A DNA stretch of 64,000 bases from Posidonia oceanica (GCA_037176725.1 JAZBRS010000075.1:79300001-79364000), one strand, 5' to 3'; shown: positions 10,196-21,980, numbered from the stretch's first letter. Notes: generated from the letters alone by a model not told the origin. Numbers and translations: made by a program.

Positions 10196-10497
10196 CTAAC
10201 GCTCGCATACGCAGGGAAATGCAGGTAGGAATGCCTAAATGCCAATGAATGCCTGAATAAATGCTCATAGGTGTGCTCTAAGTGGTGGGATGGAATGCAG
10301 AAAAGTAAACGTGCAGTCTAAATGCTCAGCAACACTGTCTGTGTTCCGAACCGAGCGAAACCTGGCTCGTGAGAACTCCAGGCAGTAAGCATCACTGCCC
10401 TAAATGCAAATGCAGGCGGAAAAGCAAAACGGCGGTAAAACCAAGCATTGCAGGCGACATACAAGAGACAACGACGTAAAATACGCGAAAGAATGCG

Positions 10498-10810
10498 AGA
10501 AACGAAAGCGGCACGCGAAACGGTGCGAGAAAACAAGATCGGCACGCAAAATGGTGCAAAAGACAGATCGGGCACGCAAAATGGTGTCAAAAGAGAGCGA
10601 GCACGCAAAACGGTGCCAAAAGCAAAGCGGGCATGCGAAACGGTGCCAAAAAGCAGAGCGGGCACGCAAAAACGTGTCAAAAACAAAGCGGGCACACGAA
10701 ACGGTGTCAGAAACAGAGCGGGCACGTGAAACGGTGCCAAAGCAGGCGGGCACGCAAAACGATGCCAAAAGTAAAGCGGGCACGCAAAAACGGTGCCAAA
10801 GCAAGCGAAA
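10498..10810. repeat. TatA LTR array of GGCAC-N8-GTGCC dyads
   Basis: About ten units of roughly 30-36 bp of the form gcgggcacgcaaaacggtgcc + aaaagcaaa. Each contains an inverted repeat with an 8-nt spacer, for instance GGCAC 10721-10725, spacer gtgaaacg, GTGCC 10734-10738, and GGCAC 10571-10575 with GTGTC 10584-10588. The array is deleted from the 5' LTR. Stop-free frames across it (up to 213 codons on the minus strand) are by-products of the repeat. Confidence 0.75.
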
Positions 10811-11559
10811 TAAAGCATCGATAAAACCATGCAGATGCAAATGCTAAGAAAGAGAGTAGGAGGAGCAAAGGGGATGTAAACAGTGCAAGTGTGAGAACGA
10901 GCGCCGTTTAAAGACCACGTAAAGTAGGTGTGAAGACCTACAAAGGGGAAGGGATGCAAGTGGAAGGATTACCACTGTTTTGTGACTGTTTCCCACCAAA
11001 ATGTCCCACGATGTGTCTCGCACGCTGCCAAGAGCTCGCGATGCGATCGGATCGTAGAAAAGGGGGAAGAAAGTCGCAATTAGTGGTGAATCCAAGGGAA
11101 ACGCAATACAAAACACTGAGAGTACGCGAAAAGAGGAAGCAGAGTTGATTGATAAGAAAAGGAAGTCCTATTCTACATGCTCGAGAAATCAGAAAGCAAA
11201 AACAATGCATGGAATGCAAATGGTGTGCAAATGAATGCTATGCAAGGGTTCAGGAGGACTTACCTTGGAAATCTAAAGCCTGATCTGAGATTTGCTTGGT
11301 TCATACTGAAGAGTGCTCCGCCGGGATCGTCCAGGTAGCTTGATTGAGAAGATCCAACAGCCGGATCTGAAGATATCCCAGCTTCAAGGCAGAGGGGCCA
11401 GAACAGGGGAGAAGAATGGATCTAGGTGTACAGGAGGCCTTAGGGGTGTGCACAACAGGTTCTCCCACGTAAATGGGAGCTAAGAATGCTTAAGTGTGTG
11501 CAGGAATGCCAAATGCATGAATGCATGAGTGCAATGCATGCAGAATGCAAGAAAAGACC

Positions 11560-12415
11560 TAGGGATGATATTTCAGAAGACTTGGGAACTTATATGCAAT
11601 TTTTGAAAAATGGGGGTCTAAATGCAAGAATTTTGAAAAGTTTGGGGCTTCAGTGCAAAGTTTTTGAAAGTTGAGGGGTCTGAGTGTAATTTTACAAAAT
11701 GCAGGGTTCAAAATGCAATTTTTCAAGATAAACATGCATCAGGACAAGTTTTGAAATCATATGGGAGATTGGCATGCAATTTTGAAATCAACAGGGTCTA
11801 AAATGCAATTTTGCAAGCAAAACAGTGGTCTTAGTGGTCTGGGAATGCAAATAGGGGACCTATATGCAATTTTTCAAAGATGCAGGGTCTAAAATGCAAT
11901 TTTATAAGCAAAATATGCATTTAAATGTATGCTGAGGACCTATATGCAATTTTATAAGCAAAATATGCATTTAAATACATGCTGTGCATTGATGAAGGAC
12001 GTATATGTAAAAATCAGAAAATATGAGGAAAATGATGCAATGCTGTAAGATAAATTGAAAAATAAATGCCTAAGTTAACAGATCAGAGGACTAAACTGCA
12101 AATAAGAAAAACAACAGGGACCAGAAATGCAATTTATCAAGGTAAAATACAAGCATTAAATCAGATTATTGACTGGAGGACTAACATGCAATAATAAAGA
12201 ACTAGAGGACCAGAACTTTAAAAAAACACTGAAGAGAAATACTGTGGAAGGACTAACATGCAATTAATCAATTTTTTAAGTTTTTCATGCAATTTCATAT
12301 GATTTAAATGCGAAATTAAATGAATGATAAACAGAGGCAGGACCTGAATGTAATAAAGCAAGAAAGCAAGGCAGATATGCAATTTATCAACAAAAAAGCA
12401 TGGTAAAGAAAAAAT
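11560..12415. repeat. Diffuse repeat of 'aggacctatatgcaatttt' type in TatA LTR
   Basis: Irregular 30-45 bp copies of 'ggacctatatgcaatttttcaaagatgcagggtctaaaatgcaattttataagcaaaatatgcattt' wander across the stretch. Copy number and order differ slightly in the other LTR (31575-32460). There is no coding content; the minus frames at 12218-12448 arise from the repeat. Confidence 0.6.
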
Positions 12416-12419
12416 AAAG

Positions 12420-14890
12420 CTACAGTGGATTCGCAGCGGCCATGGCACTGTAGCACAGAGCTACCAGTGGCCATGACCGGCGGAAGGGGGCTGTTGATGA
12501 GGCGCTGACCGATCGGCGATGCTCTCTGGAGGCAGACGGAGCTCGGGCGACGTCCGGCGAGCCATGACAATACCTGGAGCAGGCCGGAGAGGACGCCGGA
12601 GCGTCGCAGACCTGCTCGGAGGCAGCCCGGGCGATCGATGCGACGTCGACGCGATCTGAAGGCACCGGCGTACTCTTGGAGGTCGTGCGGATCTGGGACA
12701 ACCGTCGGAGCGGAGTTCTGCAGACCGGAGCAGCGAAGTTGCATCTGGGCTCGCCGGAGAAGAAAGCAGACGGCGGAGTTGACTCGGCGAGGAAGGCACT
12801 GAAACCCTAGTCTAAGGGGCTAGGAAGCAAGAGCGGAGAAAAACTAAGCAAAAGGTGCAGAGGGATACCTGTTTTGTAGTCCGGAGTGTCCCCCCGACGT
12901 GGGTGGGTTCTGCAGATGCCGGCGGCGGTCGTCCGGCTACTGGGAGCGTCGCTGGTGGGCTGCGATCGGTTGGAACTTCTCAGTGCGGCCCTCTGGTGCC
13001 TCCGAATGCTCGGAGCGGAGCTTCGACGACCGAAGAGGAGATTGGCACTTTTGGGTGCACAGCAAAAGGCCGGAGGTGGGGGTGACTGTCTGCTGCCTTC
13101 TGGATCAACCGGAGGGTACCGGCGACTTGCTGGATGGTTGAGGAAGGTGTGTGGATGTTCTGGAGGGCCGGGAAAGGGCTGGAGAGGAAGATTGGGTTAT
13201 CAGGTGATTTTCTGGCTGAAAAGGGGGTAGGTGTTTGTGGTGGTATGTCTGGTCTGTGGTGAGGCTTGGAGCTGATGCTCAGGTGGGTTTTGAAGGTGGT
13301 GTTCAGGTGAGTTTCTGGGTAAAGTTTGGAGGGGTTCTGTGGGTTGCAGTGTCGGGAATTTTTGAAGAGGTGGTGTTGGATTGCTGTGGAAGAAATGGGT
13401 GAATTGGGAAGTGGATTCGGAATGGTTTGAGCTGTTGAATGGAGGGCTGAGGTGGTGGTTGTCTGGGTGAGATTGGGGGAGGAATTGAGAGAGCTTTGCT
13501 GGGTGGAACGGGCACTGGTTTCGGTGGAAGGGAAGAGGAGGAAGAGCTGAGTTTTTCAGTGGAGGAAGGAGGGGATTCGGGTGCTCTCCGGGCTCTGGAT
13601 TCTCTCGCTCTCTCCTGGACGACAAAAGGCGGAAGAAGGAGGAGTGGAGTCGAGGATTTTAAGCAGTTGCTGGGAGGAGAAGCGCGGGCTAGATTCAAAT
13701 CCACCAGCGCGGGCTGCAGTTGGCAGAGGGAGGTCGGCCGAAGGCGACGGGCAATTAATGCCCTCGGAGAAGCCACTGAGACGCGAGAGAGGAGGGAGGT
13801 GGACCGGTGCTGATGGTGATCGGGAGGGAAGAAGAAATTGAATTTTGAAGGAGGTGGAGGGAGACTGCTGGCGGGAGGAATCGCGGAGGAAGAAGAAGAA
13901 GAAGAAGAAGAAGGGAAGCGGAGGAAGAGGATGTGCGGGCCGGGCCACGCGAAAGAAAAGAAAAAAGAAGGAAAGAAAAGAAGGAAGGAGGGGGAAAAGG
14001 GCCGGACTGGGCCCAGCAGGAGAAGAAAGAAAAAAAAGAAAAAAAGGAGGAAAGGAAGGAAAGGGAAGAGGAAGAGAAAGAAGAAAGAAATAAAATTGCT
14101 AAAAATAAAATAAAAATAGAAAATATTTTTAGAGTGATTGTGTTTTAAATTAGGACTTTGATTAAGCTTTTTAATGATTGTTTTTGGTTGGTTAATTAGT
14201 TTTAAAGGGGTTTTAGTTTTGATTAGGGTTTTTAGGTTTTCTTTGCTTTTGATTTGTTTCTTATTTTGATTAAATGTTTGTTAAGTCTCTTAAGTTGTTT
14301 TTTAAATATGTTTCTCTTGTTAAGTACTTGGGATGTTAATTAGGATTTTTAAAGTTTGTTTTTAGATTAATTAGAGTGAGTTTTAGATTTTTGATTTTAG
14401 TCTTTTTTTTTTCCTTAAGTCTTTTTTTATTTGCTTTCGATTTTTGTTTGTTAAGTTCTTTTAATATTTTGTTTTTAGTTAAGTTTTCTTGTTAAGTTCT
14501 TAATTAAGTGTTTTTAAATTTTGATTGTTTGTTTTTCCCCTTTTAGTTAGGTTTTTGAATTGTTCTTTTTAGATTTGTTAAGTTAGGTTTCTCTTTTTCT
14601 TAAGTAGTTGTCTTAGTGTTTTTTTTTAATTGTTTTCTTTTCCGTTTAGGATTTGTTTTTGATTATTTTTAGTAGGGTTTTACTTTTACCTGTTTTGATT
14701 ACATTTTGGTTTTTTCTTTGATTTTACAACATTTTCTTTTTGTTTATTTTGCTTTTTTTAGCTTGCATTCTTGGTTTTTGGTTTTAGTTAGATTTAGTTA
14801 GGCTTTTGTTTTTTTAATTGTTTGTTTAGGTTTTTAATTATTTATTTTAGGGTTTTAGTTTGCTTTCCTTCTGTTTTAGGGTTTTAGAGG
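12420..14890. other. GC-rich, purine-rich and T-rich tracts of the TatA LTR
   Basis: Bases 12420-13830 are GC-rich. They carry many overlapping open frames on both strands but no domain, and the corresponding frames of the other LTR (for example 32505-32843 against 12461-12799, 112 codons) differ by about 11 residues, mostly replacements. Bases 13880-14100 are almost pure A/G on the plus strand. Bases 14140-14890 are T-rich with 'gttttagtt' phrases. I see no gene. Confidence 0.6.
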
Positions 14891-15601
14891 TTTTCAAGGA
14901 TTTTTTAAGGATTTGGTAAGAAAAAGGAAAAGGAAATTAGAAGGAAGAGGAAAAGGGAGAAATGGAGGAATAAATAGGAAAGAGAGGAGTTGAAAGAAAA
15001 TAACTTTTTGAAGGTCAAAGAAAATGCTAAAAATAAGATAAAAATAGGAATAAGATTGAGAAGAGATAGAAGCACAAGGAGGGCCCACAGTCAGGCAAGA
15101 AAAAAGGAGAGAAGGGGGTGAAAAGATGGAGGATAATCAGGAGAGAGAAGAGAGAGAAAAGAATAATCCAAGAGAGAGAAAAGGATAATTTGGGTAAATG
15201 GAGGGTTTAGAAGTTTTGAAAAGGGGTGAAAATTGGGGAATGTGTAGCCTAGCGTCTCTAGTGTTGCTCCTACGGTTTTGGTTCGGTTTTGAGAAAGTTT
15301 TGGAAGGGTTTTGAGGTGTAGAAAAAGGGTAGTTTTACCTAGATTTTCTAGGGTTTTTGAGAGTGGTTTTAGGTTGAGAATTTCTAGGTGTTTGGGTAGG
15401 TTTGCTAAGTTGGGAATGGTGAGTTTTCTTATGGTTTTTGGGTAAGTTTTGGGTTAGGGAAAGGGGTTTAATCTTAGGTCAAGTTTGTGCTTGTTTTGAA
15501 GGGTAGGATGAAGAGGATTGTGTAGTTTCGACCTAGGTTTGGATCCAAAAGTCACCAAAAGATTCCAACTGATTCAAGCCTGTCAAAATGGGGTGTCAAC
15601 A

Positions 15602-15616
15602 GATGTCCCTCCCTGA
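15602..15616 (-). other. Polypurine tract of TatA
   Basis: The minus strand reads ACTCAGGGAGGGACATC directly before the 3' LTR start TGTTGACACCCC. It is nearly identical to the TatB tract at 5372-5386. Confidence 0.8.
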
Positions 15617-16133
15617 GTGCGGTCAAGCGAAGCGAGGCCGCTTGACAAGACACCCCATCTGATCGACGGGAGCGGAGGTTTGCTATGGGCGTGAGCTACT
15701 TATTCGGCGGATGCACCGAAAATCGTAGCTCGTTGCTGCAATGCAAGGGTGCAGGTGCAGATGGATGAGATGCAAAGTATGCAATGCATGCCAATGCAAA
15801 TGCAATGCAAATGTTAATGCAAAAGTTAGTGCAGCTAAGAATGCTGATGCAGCAGAAGATGTTGATGATGCTAGACTAGTATGCAGTGCTAGAAAGGTAA
15901 AGTGCAAAGGTGATGCAAAAGAAGAATGCTAAAAAAGAAAACACGATGTGGCGCAAAGATTTGGCAGGCAGGCCAAATTTGCGCGACAAGGCAAGAAAGA
16001 AAAGTGCAGCTTGTCCCCGCTCGGGGAGCAAGCTAGCAAAAAGGGTGCGAGGGGAGAGAGGCCGACTCTCCGATCGCAGAGGGATGCGGGACTTTGCTTT
16101 CCTGGGACAAAGTCGCGCAAAGAGGGTGATAAG
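15617..16133 (-). other. TatA terminal 3' internal segment
   Basis: No gene. Bases 15617-15760 match the corresponding TatB segment at 5387-5540 ('ttattcggcggatgcaccgaaaatcgtagctcgttgctgcaatgc'). A 'gcaatgcaaatg' run follows, then unique sequence with 'gcttgtccccgctcggggagcaagct', a short inverted repeat. Confidence 0.5.
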
Positions 16134-17035
16134 GTGTCTGGCTTATCAGCCGGATAGTTTACGGTCCTATCAACCGGGAGCAATAATTTACGGACCTATC
16201 AACCGGAAGCGATAGTTTACGGACCTATCAACCGGAAGCGATAGTTTACAGACCTATCAACCGGAAGCAGTTGTGAGTGATAGTTACTGGATATCAGCCA
16301 TATAACGCAAATGCCAGAGAATGATAGTTTACGGTCCTATCAACCGGAAGCGATAGTTTGCGGGCCTATCAACCGGGAGCGATAGTTTACGGGCCTATCA
16401 ACCGGGAACGATAGTTTACGGTCCTATCAACCGAAAAGGGCATTTGCGAGTGATAGTTACTGGATATCAGCCGTATAACATGATTGGTGCAGTGATAGTT
16501 TACGGTCCGATCTACCGAAAGCGATAGTTTACGGACCTATCAACCGGAAGCGATAGTTTACCCTATCAACCGGGAGCGATAGTTTACGGACCTATCAACC
16601 GGAAAGCGCAATCATGAGGGATAGTTACTGGATATCAGCCGTATAATGCAATTGCAAGTGATAGTTTACGGTCCTATCAACCGGAAGCGATAGTTTACGG
16701 GCCTATCAACCGGGAGCGATAGTTTACGGGTCTATTAACTGGGAGCGATATAGTTTACGGTCCTATCAACCGAAAAGTGTAATTGCAAAGGACAGTTACT
16801 GGATGTCAGCCGTATAACGTAATTGCAAGTGATAGTTTCGGATATCGGCCAATGATGAGTTTTGGATCATCAGCCAGAGAATGATAGTTTACGGCCCTAT
16901 CAACCGGAAAGTGCAATTACGAGGGACAGTTACTGGATGTCAGCCGTATAACACAACTGCGAGCTGGATAAGACACCAGCCCAAGATGATAGTTTACGGT
17001 CCTATAAACCAGAAAGAGCAGTGATTGATTGATAT
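16134..17035. repeat. 29-bp minisatellite of TatA (GATAG-N9-CTATC unit)
   Basis: About 25 copies of gatagtttacggacctat + caaccggaagc, interspersed with a diverged variant 'gatagttactggatatcagccgtataacg' every few units. The unit contains the inverted repeat GATAG-N9-CTATC followed by aACCGG. The array lies between integrase and the 3' LTR, the hypervariable 3' region of Tat elements. Confidence 0.9.
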
Positions 17036-18390
17036 TGATAAGGAAAAGAGGATTGATTGATATTGATAAGAAAAAGAGTGATTGATTGATATTGATAAGA
17101 AAAAGAGTGATAACATATCGGACTTATCGGCCGGGAAAGGGAAAAGGGTGATAAGATATCGGACTTATCGGCCGGCAAAGAGGGGATAAGAGAGTGATAA
17201 GATATCGGACTTATCAGCCGGCAAAGGAATAAAAGAATAGAATGGTAAGATATCGGACTTATCGACCAGCAAAGAGGGGATGAAGGAGTGATAAGATATC
17301 GGACTTATCGACCGGGAAAGGGAAAGAGATAATAAGATAACGAACTTATCGGCCGGCAAAAAGGGGATAAGGGAGTGATAAGATATCGGACTTATCAGCC
17401 GACAAAGGGAAAGAGATGATAAGATATCGGACTTAACGGCCGGCAAAGAGGGGATAAGGGAGTGATAAGATATCGGACTTATCGGCCGACAAAGGGAAAG
17501 AGATGATAAGATATCGGACTTATCGACCGGCAAATGAATAAAAGAATAGAATGATAAGATATCGGACTTATCGGCCGGCAAAGAGGGGATAAGGGAGTGA
17601 TAAGATATCGGACTTATCGACCGGCAAAGGGAAAGAGATGATAAGATATCGGACTTATCGACCGGCAAAGAGGAGATAAGGGAGTGATAAGATGTCGGAC
17701 TTATCGGTCGACAAAGGGAAAGAGATGATAAGATATCGGACTTATCGGCCGGCAAATGAATAAAAGAATAGAATGATAAGATATCGGACTTATCGACCGG
17801 CAAAGAGGAGATGAAGGAGTGATAAGATATCGGACTTATCGGGCGGCAAAGGGAAAGAGATGATAAGATATCGGACTTATCGGCCGGCAAAGAGGGGATA
17901 AGGGAGTGATAAGATATCAGACTTATCGGCCGACAAAGGGAAAGAGATGATAAGATATCAGACTTATCGGCCGGCAAATGAATAAAAGAATAGAATAATA
18001 AGATATCGGACTTATCGGTCGGCAAAGAGGGGATGAAGGAGTGATAAGATATCGGACTTATTAGCCGGCAAAGGGAAAGAGATGATAAGATATCGGACTT
18101 ATCGGTCGGCAAAGAGGGGATAAGGGAGTGATAAGATATCGGACTTATCGACCGACAAAGGGAAAGAGATGATAAGATATCGGACTTATCGGCCGGCAAA
18201 TGAATAAAAGAATAGAATGATAAGATATCGGACTTATCGACCAGCAAATGATTAAAGGAATAGAATGATAAGATATCGGACTTATCGGCCGGCAAATGAA
18301 TAAAAGAATAGAATGATAAGATATCGGACTTATCGGCCGGCAAAGGGAAAGAGATGATAAGATATCGGACTTATCGGTTGGCAAATGAAT
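17036..18390. repeat. Second TatA minisatellite (GATAAG-N8-CTTATC unit) with three alternating spacers
   Basis: About 30 copies of a 30-bp core, gataagatatcggacttatc + ggccggcaaa, are joined by three tails: 'gggaaagagat', 'gaggggataagggagt' and 'tgaataaaagaatagaat', giving units of 41, 46-47 and 48 bp in shuffled order. The core has the inverted repeat GATAAG-N8-CTTATC. A short run of 'gattgatattgataag(a)aaaagagt' (17036-17110) leads in. The minus strand is free of stops, which creates a 392-codon frame of repeating peptides; this is not evidence of a protein. Confidence 0.9.
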
Positions 18391-18688
18391 GGGTTTCGCG
18401 AGAGCGAATCATCTCATGATACCAGGAATACCATGAGGAAAAGAGAGGGAGAACCACACCAAGGGGCGATCAAAAGATGCCCCTGGTATCAGGATGATAC
18501 CAGGGGTTGGCCAACATGTCCTTAGCATCGAAAGCAGAGGATGAAGACAAAACTGTCGTGTTTGCCAGACGAGTAGTTTGGGGTACCAGCCCAAAGATGA
18601 TGACAGGTTAACGGACCTATCGCCGAGCAGTTAGGGGTGCCAGCCCGTTGATAAAGATCCGGATGACGGTGCCCGGTAGCTTGTTTGC
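18391..18688 (-). other. TatA segment conserved with TatB, containing a perfect hairpin
   Basis: The inverted repeat CCCCTGGTATC (18480-18490), loop AGGAT, GATACCAGGGG (18496-18506) is perfect over 11 bp. A second, CTCATG...CATGAG, lies just upstream (about 18412-18436). TatB keeps the first with small changes at 8059-8086 and the flanking words 'agacaaaact', 'cgagtagttggggctaccagc'. There is no coding signal. Confidence 0.65.
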
Positions 18689-19024
18689 TTAGATGTCATG
18701 GGTCAGTGCTTGGGTTGACTGATGAGGACTTTCCTGCGGTGTTTGGCAGCAAGTCTGGCCAGGGGCCCTGCAGATGCGGCGCACCTCCTCCAAAGTAGGT
18801 GTCAGTTCAGTTCTTCCGAAGCGGAAGACATGGTGCACCGGCTTCCAGAATCTTGCGGTAGCGCAGAGGAGATGGCGGCTCACTTCGACATCAGCCGCTT
18901 TCAGTAGCTTTGTGGGTATGCCCCAGAGGCACAACTTCTCGCAGTCTTCCCGAGTAAGCTTGCCAATCCAGCCCCGCAGGGCTTCAGAACAGTGCACTAG
19001 GGTTTCAAGAGTTGGATATCCCAT
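18689..19024 (-). pseudogene. PMD/DUF7745-like protein fragment, sense in TatA
   Basis: An open frame of 111 codons begins at ATG 19024. Residues about 62-85 read like the N-terminal signature of plant mobile domain/DUF7745 proteins: RFWKPVHHVFRFG then ELTPTLEEV, comparable with FWSPETHTFFFGG...ILIEDV of TatC gene 1 and MWNPLTHTFF...ILLEEV of gene 3. The usual domain is several hundred residues, so this is a 5' fragment. A splice-acceptor-like 'ttgataacag' lies about 45 bp upstream, and the frame remains open back to it, so an upstream exon is possible. Unlike the TatC genes it runs in the same direction as gag-pol. The family name is assigned from motif resemblance only. Confidence 0.5.
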
Positions 19025-20527
19025 GGTGCCGGCCGCAAGGGTGCAGGCAGATGCTGCAGAGCTTGAAGGTACCTGTTATCAATACTGTAGATAGTCAGAT
19101 CACACAGGCATATAATCTTTTGCAGAAAGCAGAATCCGAGACTGATAAAGCAGTTCAACATGTATTCAGCAGTTAATTTTAGAGTAAAACAGCTAAGCAA
19201 TAATAAGCAGGAAAAATCTGTAGCAGTCTTGTTGACACGGGGCGAGGGCTTGGCAGGAGATCTAGACCAGCTTGGACAGCGTCAATGCGTGCTTGGCAAG
19301 GAGTACTGTCTCAAAGTCGAAGCGAGTTGCAGAGCGGGATGATTGATAGGAAGGAAAGGATGATTGAAGATGCATGCATGCATGATGCAGGTTGGTATGC
19401 TTAAGAGATGATTAGTATGCTTTTGGTGCCCTCAGCATACGGAGTGCTTTGGTGCCTGCTGCAGAGGAAGGGAGTGATCCCTGACTCACCGGGCCCTACT
19501 TGGACTCTTAGCTTGCTGGTGGCACTCCGGAATGGGTGTTGGCAGTATACAAGTGGTGGTGTAGTGAGGATAGGCTACCTGCCGAGCTCTCAGGATCTAC
19601 ACCTACTTTTTCTGCTCTTTTTTTTTTATTTCTCCCTCATGGGTATCCAGTCTTTCTCAGCCCCTAGCCAGGAGATGGTAAGTGTTTATTTTTGGAGGGA
19701 AGTGATAGACCCTTTTAGGCTTACACCCTTGGGTTTCTTGTAAGGTGTGGGGGGATGATGTTGCCTGTATTTTCGAGCTGAATCTTGCCCCTTTCTCTTC
19801 TTTCTTTTTTTTCTTTTTTGCTTGCTTTTTCTCCTCTCTTTTTTTAACTTTGTTCTATCTCTTTTTTTTTTTGCTTGTTTGATTTCTTTTTTTCTTTTTT
19901 TTTTCACAGGCTTTTGCTATCCCCATTTTGGAGGTAAAAGGAAGGGTGTTTGAGCTGTGCTGAATGTGGACTTTGGGTCTACTATGTGATAGGTAGAAGG
20001 AGCAAAGTTAGACTGCACACCCCTATCTCTAGGGCTGGCTTCTGTCTTCGTCTTCTGTTCCTTGGATGTGCCCAAGCCTAGATGTCTATTCTCACTTTTT
20101 TTCAACTCACATCCTAGCATTTTTTCTCCCTCAGAGGTGTATGTCCTTACGAGTTTAGGCAGTTCGCCTGTCCTAATTGATGGTGGCTCCCTCACTTGCT
20201 AAGGCGTCTAAGTAGTGCCGAGTGAGGCAGGGTGAACTCTTTCCAGAGCAGGCAAGCACTTCCGGTTTTCGTCACCGGGCAGAAGATGCAATATGTGACT
20301 TGAGAGGATGACGATGATGATTTGAATAAGAGAGATGCATGTTTTGAGAGGATGACGATGATGATTTGAAAAAGAGAGATGCATGAATACGACAAAAGAA
20401 GCATGAGCGCATGCTCAAGAACAAAAGTAAGAGACAAGATAGCAGATGCAAGAAGGATGGGAATGCAAGAAGTGAGAATGTAAATGTGCAGGTGGGAGAA
20501 GAATATCCGCAACGGGGTCGGCTTCGG
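19025..20527 (-). other. TatA region downstream of integrase, no clear gene
   Basis: It holds a possible upstream exon for the 18689-19024 frame, an AT-rich patch (19080-19210), unique sequence with scattered short frames, and a strong polypyrimidine stretch at about 19770-19910 (tttcttttttttc on the plus strand). A tandem duplication of 'gagaggatgacgatgatgatttgaa(t/a)aagagagatgcatg' covers about 20300-20385. No domain was recognised. Confidence 0.5.
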
Positions 20528-21980
20528 CTACTGATAGTACTTCTTGAGGTAGCAGAGGTTGACGGGCTCAGACTGCTCGACCTGATCCATATCCTCAAGG
20601 GTTACGACGCCACCCAAAAAGACTTGCTTCACCACAAAGGGGCCGCGCCAGTTAGGTCGGAATTTCCCTCGACCATCAGGCAAGTGAATGGCGCGCAGAA
20701 CAAGGTCCCCTGTCTGGAAGCCTCTAGGCTAAACTTTCTTCAAGTAAGACCTGGCCATTCTCTTTTGATAGCAGTGAGCATTATGCATAGCTTGCAGCCT
20801 GTGCTCATCAATCAAGTTCAGTTGGACGCAGCGGTCTTCGACCCATTCTGCTTCATCCAACTCAGCTTCGCGTAGGATCCGCAGTGAGGGGATCTCTACC
20901 TCGATGGGCAGCACCTCCTCCATGCCGTACACCAGAGAGTACGGGGTGGCGCCTGTTGTAGTGCGGATAGATGTCCTATACGCCCAGAGTGCGTAAGGAA
21001 GCTTGTCGTGCCAGTCCTTATGAGTTTCCGCCATTATCTTCAGGATTTTGACCAGATTTTTATTGGCGGACTCCACCGCACCGTTCATCTGTGACCGATA
21101 AGGCGAGGATCAGTGATGTTTGATACTGAAGCTCTGCAGATAATCTTCAATCCTCTTAGCAATGAAATTTGTGCCATTGTCAGATATAATTGCATGTGGG
21201 ACCCGTACCGGGCTATGATATTGTTTCTGATGAACTTTTCTATAGCCACGGCAGTCACCGTCTTGTAGGAGGTCGCTTTCACCCATTTAGTGAAGTAATC
21301 AATCGCTACCAGAATGTAACGATGACCATTAGAAGCTGGAGGGTGAATGGCGCCAATGACATCAATCCCCCAGGTGGAGAAGGGCCATGGCGACGACATG
21401 CTGTGCAGTTCTTGAGGGAGCGCCCGAATAAAGTTGTTGTGCACTTGGCAGTTATGGCATCTGTGCACGAATCGGCAGCAGTCAGCTTCCATAGTCAGCC
21501 AATAGTATCCTTGCAGCATTATTTTCTTGGCTAGGAGGACGCCATTCATGTGAGGGGCGCAGGTCCCCGCATGCACTTGAAGCATCAGCGCATCAGCCTC
21601 AGATTTGTTCAGGCAGCGCAGGAGCATTTGATTGTATGATCTTTTGTACAACTGTCCTACCCCTAATACATACTTTGACGCCAGACGCGTCAGAGTTCTC
21701 TTGTCCACTGGTGAGATACCGGGTGGAAAGCTGCCAGACTCCAAGAAAGCTTTTATGTCTTCGTACCAGGGCTGCTCCTCTGTTGTTGAATCTGCCTCTT
21801 CGATGCTCATACAGTGTGCAGGCTGCTCAATGCGAGTAACAGATACATCCACTGTACTGTCTTCAGGTATGCTGAGCCAGGACGCCAGGGTAGCTAACAC
21901 ATCTACATATGCGTTCCTTGCTCGGTTCATGTATGTGAAGCGAATGCTTGCAAATTGTTCTATCAGCTTCAGCAGGTGTT
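20528..21980 (-). pseudogene. TatA integrase (frameshifted)
   Basis: Integrase inserts the reverse-transcribed DNA into the host chromosome. The zinc-binding part (H...H then CHNC, about 21440-21560) is followed by the catalytic core with WGIDVIG (first Asp), a second Asp in a SDNGTNF string near 21180 and the Glu in GAVES (about 21075). Between the first and second Asp the frame shifts, so the 21085-22395 frame ends in nonsense and integrase resumes at 21088. An in-frame TAG at 20729 precedes the C-terminal part, which finishes at TAG 20528-20530. No chromodomain is seen, as expected for Tat elements. The protein is not functional as it stands. Confidence 0.88.

Larger units (their letters stand above)
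9793..15601 (-). mobile_element. TatA 3' LTR (5809 bp)
   Basis: It runs from TGTAGTAATCCCG to ...TGTCAAAATGGGGTGTCAACA in plus reading. It is 1242 bp longer than the 5' LTR, which has lost segments corresponding to about 10498-11383 and 13418-13810. Contents from left to right: conserved block (10064-10195), GGCAC dyad array (10498-10810), loose 'aaatgcaatttt' repeats (11560-12415), a GC-rich stretch (12420-13830), GAA/AAG-rich purine tract (13880-14100), T-rich stretch (14140-14890) and a purine-rich tail. Overlapping small frames in the GC-rich part show many replacement differences between the two LTRs and no constraint. Confidence 0.93.

Noticed and set aside
12461..12799. 112-codon frame in the GC-rich TatA LTR, also present at 32505-32843
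   Set aside because: The two copies differ mostly by replacements and several overlapping frames are equally open, so GC-rich composition explains it.
17165..18343. 392-codon minus-strand frame
   Set aside because: A by-product of the GATAAG minisatellite, which has no stop on that strand; two frames give parallel nonsense repeats.
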